Below are positions 49,401 to 57,844 of a DNA stretch of 64,000 nucleotides, piece after piece. Position 1 is the first letter of the stretch; the number at the start of each line of letters is the position of its first letter. The notes under the pieces were generated by a model, which was given only the letters and a program-made list of their open reading frames with translations, was not told the DNA's origin and did no database searches. The translations under genes and the position numbers were made by a program. Source of the stretch: Siphonodentalium dalli (Eukaryota > Mollusca > Scaphopoda > Gadilida > Siphonodentaliidae); contig CP136062.1 in assembly GCA_032622095.1 (NCBI GenBank), positions 40,550,918-40,614,917 on the forward strand, given 5' to 3'.

Positions 49401-52400
49401 CACACACATCTATATGTATCCCCACCACACACAGATCTATAGGTATCCCCACCACACACATATATAGGTATTCCCACAATACACATCTATAGTTATCCCC
49501 GCCACACACATATATAGGTATCACCACCACATACATATATAGGTATCCCCACCACACACATATATAGGTATCCCCACCACATACATATATAGGTATCACC
49601 ACCACACACATATAGGTATCCCCGCCACATTCATATAGGTATCACCACCACACACATATAGGTATCCCCGCCACACACATATATAGGTATCACCACCACA
49701 TACATATATAGGTATCCCCAACACATACATATATAGGTATCCCCACCATATACTTATATAGGTATCCCCACCACATACATATATAGGTATTCCCACCACA
49801 TACATCTATAGGTATCCCCATCACAAACATATATAGGTATCCCCACCACATACATATATAGGTATCCCCACCACATACATATATAGCTATCCCCACCACA
49901 TACATCTATAGGTATCACCGCCACATACATCTATTGGTATCCCCACCACATACATATATAGGTATCCCCGCCACACACATATATAGGTATCCCCACCACA
50001 CACATATATAGGTATCACCACCACACACATATATAGGTATCCCCGCCACATACATATGTAGGTATCCCCACCACATACATATATAGGTATCACCACCACA
50101 CACATATATAGGTATCCCCACCACATACATATATAGGTATCCCCGCCACATAAATAAATAGGTATCCCCACCACATACATATATAGGTATCCCCTCCACA
50201 CACATATATAGGTATCCCCACCACACACATTTATAGGTATCCCCACCACACACATATATATAGATATCCCCGCCACACACATATATAGGTATCCCCACCA
50301 CGTTCATATATAGGTCTCCCCACCACACACATATATAGGTATCCCCACCACACACATCTATAGGTATCCCCACCAAACACATATATAGGTATCCCCACCA
50401 CATACATATATAGGTATCCCCACCACATTCATATATAGGTATCACCTCCACATACATATATAGGTATCCTCACCACACACATCTATAGGTATCCCACCAC
50501 ACACATATATAGGTATCCCCACCACACACATCTATAGGTATCCCCACCACACACATCTACAGGTATCCCCACTACATACATATATATGTATCCCCACCAC
50601 ATACATATATAGGTATCCCCGCCACATACATATATAGGTATCCCCCACCACATACATATATAGGTATCCCCACCACACACATATATAGGTATCCCCACCA
50701 CACACATATATAGGTATCCCCACCACACACATATATATAGGTATCCCCGCCACTCACATATATAGGTATCCCCACCACATACATATATAGGTCTCCCCAC
50801 CACATACATATATAGGTATCCCCACCACACACATCTATAGGTATCCCCACCACACACATATATTGGTATCACCACCACATATATATATAGGTATCCCCGC
50901 CACACACATATATATGTATCCCCGCCACATACATATATAGGTATCCCCACCACACACATCTATAGGTATCCCCACCATATACATATATAGGTATCACCAC
51001 CACACACATATATAGGTATCCCCACCATATACATATATAGGTATCACCACCACACACATATATAGGTATCACCACCACACACATATATAGGTCTCCCCAA
51101 TACATACATCTATAGGTATCCCCACCACACACATCTATATGTATCCCCACCACACACAGATCTATAGGTATCCCCACCACACACATATATAGGTATTCCC
51201 ACAATACACATCTATAGTTATCCCCGCCACACACATATATAGGTATCACCACCACATACATATATAGGTATCCCCACCACACACATATATAGGTATCCCC
51301 ACCACACACATATAGGTATCCCCGCCACATACATATAGGTATCACCACCACACACATATAGGTATCCCCGCCACACACATATATAGGTATCACCACCACA
51401 TACATATATAGGTATCCCCAACACATACATATATAGGTATCCCCACCATATACTTATATAGGTATCCCCACCACATACATATATAGGTATTCCCACCACA
51501 TACAGCTATAGGTATCCCCATCACAAACATATATAGGTATCCCCACCACATACATATATAGGTATCCCCACCACATACATATATAGCTATCCCCACCACA
51601 TACATCTATAGGTATCACCGCCACATACATCTATAGGTATCCCCACCACATACATATATAGGTATCCCCGCCACACACATATATAGGTATCCCCACCACA
51701 CACATATATAGGTATCACCACCACACACATATATAGGTATCCCCGCCACATACATATGTAGGTATCCCCACCACATACATATATAGGTATCACCACCACA
51801 CACATATATAGGTATCCCCACCACATACATATATAGGTATCCCCGCCACATAAATAAATAGGTATCCCCACCACATACATATATAGGTATCCCCTCCACA
51901 CACATATATAGGTATCCCCACCACACACATTTATAGGTATCCCCACCACACACATATATATAGGTATCCCCGCCACACACATATATAGGTATCCCCACCA
52001 CGTACATATATAGGTCTCCCCACCACATACATATATAGGTATCCCCATCACACACATCTATAGGTATCCCCACCACACACATATATTGGTATCACCACCA
52101 CATATATATATAGGTATCCCCGCCACACACATATATAGGTATCACCACCACAAACGTCTATATGTATCCCTACCACATACATCTATAGGTAACCCCACCA
52201 CATACATATATAGGTATCCCCACCACATACATCTATAGGTATCCCCACCACACACATATATAGGTATCAACACCACACACATATATAGGTATCCCCACCA
52301 CATACATATATAGGTATCCCCACCACACACATATATAGGTATCACCACCACAAACGTCTATATGTATCCCTACCACATACATCTATAGGTAACCCCACCA

Positions 52401-53900
52401 CATACATATATAGGTATCCCCACCACATACATCTATAGGTATCCCCACCACACACATATATAGGTATCAACACCACACACATATATAGGTATCAACACCA
52501 CATACATCTATATGTATCCCCACCACATACATATATAGGTATCTCCGCCACATACATATATAGGTATCCCCACCACATACATATATAGGTATCCCCACCA
52601 CACACATATATAGGTATCCCCACCACACACAGATATGGGTATCCCCACCACACACAATTATATAGGTATCCCCGCCACACACATATATAGGTCTCCCCAC
52701 CACATACATCTATAGGTATCCCCACCACACACATCTATAGGTATCCTCACCACATACATATATAGGTATCCCTGCAACACACATATATAGGTATCCTCAC
52801 CACACACATCTATAGGTATCCCCACCACACACATATATAGGTATCGCCACCACACACATATATAGGTATCCCCACCACACACATCTATAGGTATCCCCAC
52901 CACACACATATATAGGTATCCCCACCACACACATATATAGGTATCCCCACCACACACATCTATAGGTATCCCCACCAAACACATATATAGGTATCCCCAC
53001 CACATACATATATAGGTATCCCCACCAAATTCATATATAGTTATCACCTCCACATACATATATAGGTATCCTCACCACACACATCTATAGGTATCCCACC
53101 ACACACATATATAGGTATCCCCACCACACACATCTATAGGTATCACCACCACACACATCTATAGGTATCCCCACTACATACATATATATGTATCCCCACC
53201 ACATACATATATAGGTATCCCCGCCACATACATATATAGGTATCCCCACCACATACATATATAGGTATCCCCACCACACACATATATAGGTATCCCCACC
53301 ACACACATATATAGGTATCCCCACCACACACATATATATAGGTATCCCCGCCACTCACATATATAGGTATCCCCACCACATACATATATAGGTCTCCTCA
53401 CCACATACATATATAGGTATCCCCACCACACACATCTATAGGTATCCCCACCACACACATATATTGGTATCACCACCACATATATATATAGGTATCCCTG
53501 CCACACACATATATATGTATCCCCGCCACATACATATATAGGTATCCCCACCACACACATCTGTACGTATCCCTACCATATACATATATAGGTATCACCA
53601 CCACACACATATATAGGTATCACCACCACACACATATATAGGTCTCCGCACCACATACATCTATAGGTATCCCCACCACACACATCTATATGTATCCCCA
53701 CCACACACAGATCTATAGGTATCCCCACCACACACATATATAGGTATTCCCACAATACACATCTATAGTTATCCCCGCCACACACATATATAGGTATCAC
53801 CACCACATACATATATAGGTATCCCCACCACACACATATATAGGTATCCCCACCACACACATCTATAGGTATCCCCACCACACACATATATTGGTATCAC
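46407..53900. repeat. Higher-order repeat array of about 1.7 kb next to the satellite edge
   Basis: Landmarks at 46,432 and 46,762 recur 1,699 bp later, 47,139 recurs 1,702 bp later at 48,841 and again 1,642 bp later at 50,483, and 49,690 and 49,887 recur exactly 1,700 bp later (68 units). A further copy, with landmarks at 53,085 and 53,174, follows an interval lengthened by a local duplication at 52.15-52.5 kb. AGATCT units at 47,724, 49,433, 51,158 and 53,709 mark the copies. Confidence 0.83.
52151..52500. repeat. Local 200-bp (eight-unit) tandem duplication within the satellite
   Basis: The variant cluster with AACGTCTATATG, then ATCCCTACC, then GTAACCCC occurs at 52,151 and again exactly 200 bp later at 52,351. 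The first 150 bases or so of both copies are identical in unit order. Elsewhere this cluster occurs only once per HOR copy. It looks like a recent small unequal exchange. Confidence 0.8.
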
Positions 53901-54058
53901 CACCACATATATATATAGGTATCCCTGTCACACACATATATATGTATCCCCGCCACACACATATAGGTATCCCCGCCACATACATATAGGTATCCCCACC
54001 ACACACATATAGGTATCCCCACCACACACATATATAGGTATCACCACCACATACATAT

Positions 54059-55264
54059 TTACCCCCCACAGGGGGTACCACCAGTTCCTGCTGTCCTCCG
54101 GATCGCCCAGAGTCCCTGGGCCTCGACCTGGGGATTGCTCTCCCAGTCGGTACCCCGGGTCCCGACGCCACCCTAGATGCCTCCCCCATGCCCCCCCCCC
54201 CGCCATGCTCACTACCTGGCCTGGCTGGGGGCCCGCTGTGCCGAGGCTTGGGAGTTTGCACCACCTGACCCGCGACACTGCGGGAGACCGCAGAGCTATG
54301 GCAGGTGTCGTGGCCGGTGGAGCCCGGGGCGTTGCTTCCCGCGGATCCCCATTGACCCCGAAACCGGCCCGCCACAACCTTGCTGCCACCCAGCGAAGTA
54401 CTCTCCAATGAAATAGGAGAGTAATGTTCTCTGGGCGGGCCAGCACCCTCCCATACGCATCAAACTTTGTGGCCTTAGCTGGGCTGATCTCGAAGGCCCT
54501 CTCCAGCTCCCCAACCTGATGCCTCATAGGCTCTGAGATAGGGAACGGGAAAGGGCCCTCCCGAGCCGCCACCCCCGCCAAGGCCTCCAAGGTAACCCTT
54601 AAGGGTTTCACGTAGGCCATGAGAGCCGTCCGCTTTTGCTGAGGCTTTGATGAAGTATGCCTAGCCACGTGGCGTTGGAACTGGCGAGTGACCTCGCCGC
54701 ACACGTCACAGCGCGAGCTGCCGTGCCGGGAGCCCACCCGCCGCCCAACGCCCGAAGACTGGTGCCGGCCTCCCAACGGCCCCACACTCTTGCTTCTACC
54801 TCCACCCTTAGCCCCGGGTCGACCCCTCTCCCGGGGACCCGATAAGGACCTGTTTCGATCTCCACCCCCCCCCCCCCCGATTTGTGCCCGGGGAAGTCGA
54901 CTGTCGGGGCTGGGCGGCCACCTCAGCATACGTGCGAAGCCCCTGCCCGAGCCCTCCTCGTCCAGTCGTGTCCGGAGGCCGGCTGGAAGAGGACCGCCAT
55001 ACCAATGATGACCGTCCAATCCCCGGCGGGTCTGGTATCGAATGCAGGGTGTAGCCCCTCCCATGAGGGGCTACTTGCAACCCTTTCTGTAAATGCATTT
55101 CGATCGCCCGAGCCATATCTGACTCGGGCGACCCCTGGCCTGATATCAGCCACACCCCTTGTGGGTGATCTGGACGGCCTTTCTGCCGCCCAAGATCTTT
55201 TGGGCGAAGCCTCCTCTTCCGAGGGATCCGCCCCAGGGGTCCCGTTAATGTCAGAGTAACTCAT
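54059..55264 (-). pseudogene. GC-rich broken ORF with a zinc finger downstream of Gypsy-B pol; identity unknown
   Basis: An ATG at 55,264 in good context (ACAAAATGA) lies 33 bp after the Gypsy-B pol stop. The reading continues in at least three frames: an acidic, Ser-rich start (MSYSDINGTPG...), then a frame running from about 55,145 with SDMARAIEMHLQKG and TYAEVAA, then after the C14 tract at 54,865-54,878 an Arg/Gly/Ser-rich linker. A compact finger follows at 54,659-54,710, CDVC then two His, spaced C-x2-C-x9-H-x3-H. After it come a moderately conserved-looking stretch (FPISEPMRHQVGELERAFEI) and a Pro/Ser-rich tail. No stop codon appears before the satellite starts. Composition (over 60% GC) differs sharply from the pol genes. 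It could be a Gag-like or accessory ORF of Gypsy-B, or a piece of an unrelated retroelement. I do not recognise the family. Confidence 0.45.
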
Positions 55265-55297
55265 TTTGTGTCATTCACTACAACAAAATAAACAAAA

Positions 55298-55969
55298 CTA
55301 ATTAGTCATAGGATGAGCTATTTCACAATAGGGGCATGAGTATTTATCTAGCTTTCCAGCCCCGGCAGTGAGATTTACACAATTCCCATGAAACCAATCC
55401 AGGCAGTGGGTACATTGAACCATAAACCCTACTTCGGGTCCCCTACAGATACAGAATCTTGCTGTGTCGGTACCCCTTGCTTCTACCAAAGACTTATGTC
55501 GTTCTATCCATGCGGGCAACACCCAGTCTTTACAGATCTTTAAATTATCATGATGAACCGTTAATGATTTACGGGGAAGTTGAACCCGAAATAAAAAGGT
55601 ACTTATAACTTGTGTAATGATCCCTGTTCCTTTCCATACAGGGGCTAATTTCTTAGTTTGACCCTTCTTGAAACCCAAATCCAGCATATATATAACATCA
55701 CCCACTTGATATTTTCGGGTTTTTGCTGCCAGATCGTATCTTTGCTTACGATACTTCTGCTCTTGTTTTAACTTATCTCGGGCCCAATCATGTGTTTCCC
55801 GCATATCATTTTCAAGTTGATTTACATATTGAATTGTTGTATGACATGTTTGTTTAGGGACTGGCCCAAATACGAGATCCACTGGTTGGCACACTTCCCT
55901 CCCCAACATCATTTGATTTGGGGTAAAACCCGTTGTTCTATTTACTGAAGATCGTATCGCCCCTGCCAG
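55298..55969 (-). pseudogene. Gypsy-B integrase C-terminal part: GPY/F-like module and PHD finger
   Basis: This is the 3' end of the Gypsy-B pol gene, cut off from the rest of the integrase by the LINE. It starts inside the integrase (LAGAIRSSVNRTTGFTPNQM, the usual segment after the catalytic core). A basic helix follows, then a GPY/F-like module (KLAPVWKGTGIITQV, with GTG where GPG is usual). It ends with a complete PHD finger, C4HC3, with C185, C187, C198, C201, H206, C209, C224 and C227 all present (numbering from the ATG at 56,005, which lies in LINE sequence and is not the real start). The finger contains FMVQC and DWFHG, as in histone H3K4me3 readers of the PHF2/PHF8 type. In chromoviruses a chromodomain occupies this place. 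The stop codon is at 55,295-55,297. Confidence 0.88.
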
Positions 55970-55970
55970 C

Positions 55971-56020
55971 TTGATTGATTGATTGTTTATTTGCAAAGCC
56001 AACATTTAAGTTGGAACATA
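55971..56020 (-). other. LINE 3' terminus: hairpin, AATAAA signal and TGAT-repeat tail
   Basis: Read on the minus strand, a hairpin with stem CCAAC/GTTGG and loop TTAAAT lies at 55,999-56,014, followed by AATAAA at 55,986-55,991 and a tail of ATCA repeats to about 55,971, after which Gypsy-B sequence starts. A 3' hairpin plus a short repeat tail is a known recognition arrangement for the RT of CR1/L2-like LINEs. The assignment to that group is inference. Confidence 0.7.
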
Positions 56021-56034
56021 GCCAAAACATATAT

Positions 56035-56530
56035 ATATACATACTAGCCGATGAGCCCGACGTTGTCCGGGCTATTCAAAAACCAAATTTCAAGTCGATA
56101 GCACCCGTTTCCGAGATCTCGTCTGCGCATGCGCGAAGCTGGCGTCGCACGGGCTCGGCGACCCGATAAAATTCGTATCCGGGTCAAGATACATTCACAT
56201 AGCAAATTTCAAGTCGATAGCTCCACCCGTTTCCGAGATCTCGTCTGTGCATGCGCGAAGCTGGTATCGCACGGGCTCGGTGACCCGATAAAATTCGTAT
56301 CCGGGGCAAGGTACATTCACATAGCAAATTTCAAGTCGATAGCTCCACCCGTTTCCGAGATCTCGTCTGGGCATGCGCGAAGCGGGCGCCGCACGGGCTC
56401 GCCAATACGACAACATTCACCGCCTGGTCAAACTACACACACGTACCAAGTTTCGTCCCGATCAGTCGAGAATCGTAGATTTGTATTAATGACAGACAGA
56501 CAAACATACATACAGACAGACAGAGGTCTT
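56035..56530 (+). repeat. Interspersed repeat with three 120-bp tandem units, in the LINE 3' UTR
   Basis: It starts near TACTAGCCGATGAGCCCG with a GC-rich imperfect hairpin (GCCCGAC, loop, GTCCGGGC). The phrase CAAATTTCAAGTCGATAG begins at 56,084, 56,203 and 56,325, giving near-identical units of about 120 bp that contain CCGAGATCTCGTCTG and CATGCGCGAAG. A diverged fourth start (CCAAGTTTCGTCCCGATCAG) is followed by a GACAGACAGACA run at 56,490-56,522. A hairpin, AATTTCAAG-type phrases and a GACAGACA tail form a pattern familiar from abundant invertebrate repeats, but I cannot name the family. AT-rich sequence on both sides could hide a target duplication. It is probably a separate insertion into the LINE. 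Confidence 0.65.
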
Positions 56531-56803
56531 CAAAATATATATGAGATATACACAGAAACAGTTTATACAAACAATTTATACGTTAACAATTATCATTATC
56601 ATATTTTCGTAACAAATCCACCATAATACAATAACTGTCAACAGCACTTATACATAAGATTCATTAACAATTACCTTGCATAAGTATGCAATTCCCAATT
56701 TATGGATGTACACACACACATATATATATATACAAACACACATATATATATATACACATACAAACATACATGTATATATATTTCATCTGTGTATATAATA
56801 TTA
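56531..56803 (-). other. Rest of the LINE 3' UTR, with a CA/TA microsatellite
   Basis: AT-rich sequence without a gene between the LINE stop codon and the inserted repeat. Positions 56,709-56,782 are a compound microsatellite of CACACA, TATATATA and ACATACAA blocks. I see no other structure here. Confidence 0.7.
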
Positions 56804-56806
56804 TAT

Positions 56807-57844
56807 TTAAGAAATCTTTTTCAATGCCAATTTAATAAATATGCTCAGTCTTTTCAGAACGGTCATGTTTTCAAGAGAAAGTAGTCCATGGAATTTATTT
56901 CGGTTTGGTTTATCCCAATAATATTTTGGAATATATAATTCACGTAAGTTTTTTAGCTCTTGGCATATGATCATAAAATGGTATTCATCACATGGGCTAT
57001 TGCTGCACAAAACACAGTTTAAAACATTATTATCTTTTCCTTTCGTCCATCTATTCTTTTCAACTGGTAATTTATGGTTTGATGTTCGTATTTTCAGTAA
57101 GAAGTTAGATAAATGGGCTGGCAAATATACTAGATATCGATTCATTTTTATCGAGTCCTTAATGTTGCTGTAGAATATTGCTCTGGTAGATGAGGACGAC
57201 TTCAGACTGTCAAAAAGATTACGTTCATAATTTTCAATCAGTTGACTTTTTATGTATCTTAACGCTGTTCTGCTTAGCGATGACTGACTTGACCAAATGT
57301 GGTCCATGTTTACTTCGTGAAGAATCCCTTCCACAAAGCTAATCCATTTGATCTTGTCTTTTATTATGATATTGTCTTCATGTACATACCTCAATAAAAG
57401 AAATATGTTCTTTGCTAGTTCTGACCCATCATGACTCACTAGCTTTGACCAATACAATAGTGCTCTATATTTTATTTCTATTGATATCGGGTGCCTTCCA
57501 AGTTCTGCATATAACGTATAGTTAGGTGTACTCGATTTCATTGACGTTATAATTTTACAAAACTTAAGGTGGAGCGTCTCTAGTGCCTGTATTCTTTCGA
57601 AACACCAGACCTCACTTCCGTATAGCATAATTGGCAGAATCATACAATCGAATAATTTCAGCGAAATATCGATAGGTAACTTGAGTTTGCGAATTTTGTT
57701 CAATAAACCATACATTGCCTTTGTCGCAGTATTTGTGGTACTCTTTATGGACTGACAAAATCTCCCATTGTAAAAAAATTGAATCCCAAGATATCTGAAT
57801 TCTTTTACAATTTGTATTTCCTGCCCTCTGTATGTGAACACAGG
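56807..57844 (-). pseudogene. LINE reverse transcriptase, C-terminal part, with CCHC motif
   Basis: This is the frame-shifted continuation of the LINE RT protein, about 344 codons to the stop. It begins with the RT thumb region (FRYLGIQF, usual after the YADD block), then MLYGSEVW at about residues 72-79, a motif common in LINE RT C-termini. A long uncharacterised helical part follows, then a CCHC zinc motif (C276, C279, H288, C293; C-x2-C-x8-H-x4-C). Relative to the upstream part the frame changes by one base near 57,845. The ATG at 57,841 is accidental. Confidence 0.88.

Larger units (their letters stand above)
1..54058. repeat. Giant tandem satellite array, 25-bp unit
   Basis: An uninterrupted head-to-tail array of a 25-bp unit starting GGTATCCCCACCAC and continuing ATACATATATA, about 2,160 copies; it continues past the left window edge. 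Most units are 25 bp, with scattered 21, 23, 24, 26 and 27-bp variants. Variation is concentrated at a few sites: CACACA/CATACA, CATATATA/CATCTATA, GTATCCCC/GTATCACC/CCTCACC, and CCCCACC/CCCCGCC. The plus strand is C-rich (8 C to 2 G per unit, 40% GC overall). I saw no unrelated insertion. Minus-strand open frames of 60-240 codons arise because the unit has no stop codon in any minus-strand frame and 75 bp reads as a 25-residue peptide repeat with a core like GIPIYVCGGDTY. I do not regard them as genes. A role in a centromere, in heterochromatin or on a sex chromosome is possible but not shown. Confidence 0.98.

Noticed and set aside
11-53887. Numerous minus-strand ORFs of 60-240 codons as protein genes
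   Set aside because: All are translations of the 25-bp satellite, occur in all three frames, begin and end at satellite variants, and show no promoter, start context or codon constraint.
1-54058. CRISPR array
   Set aside because: There are no unique spacers; the units abut directly, and the context is eukaryotic.
1-54058. Telomeric or centromeric identity
   Set aside because: The unit is not a known telomere repeat, and nothing in the sequence alone proves centromere function.
53863-54408. Fusion protein of the GC-rich ORF and the satellite peptide
   Set aside because: It results only from the absence of a stop at the satellite edge; no evidence that it is made.
54177-55259. Plus-strand ORFs in the GC-rich region
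   Set aside because: GC-rich DNA has few stops; these frames are antisense to the better supported minus-strand ORF and show no domain.
54059-55264. Envelope gene of a Gypsy-type element
   Set aside because: The position fits, but no signal peptide, membrane segment or glycoprotein-like sequence is visible; the protein is basic and has a zinc finger.
56053-56080. Hammerhead ribozyme (CCGATGA followed by a stem)
   Set aside because: The core would need CUGAUGA and, after stem II, GAAA; here the first is changed and the second is absent (TATTC follows the stem).
56129-56626. 165-codon plus-strand ORF over the 120-bp repeats
   Set aside because: It is repeat translation with a tail reading through the GACAGACA run; no protein family recognised.
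56701-56785. CA/TA microsatellite as the ancestor of the 25-bp satellite
   Set aside because: It resembles only the CACATATATA half; the GGTATCCCCACC half is missing, and such microsatellites are common.
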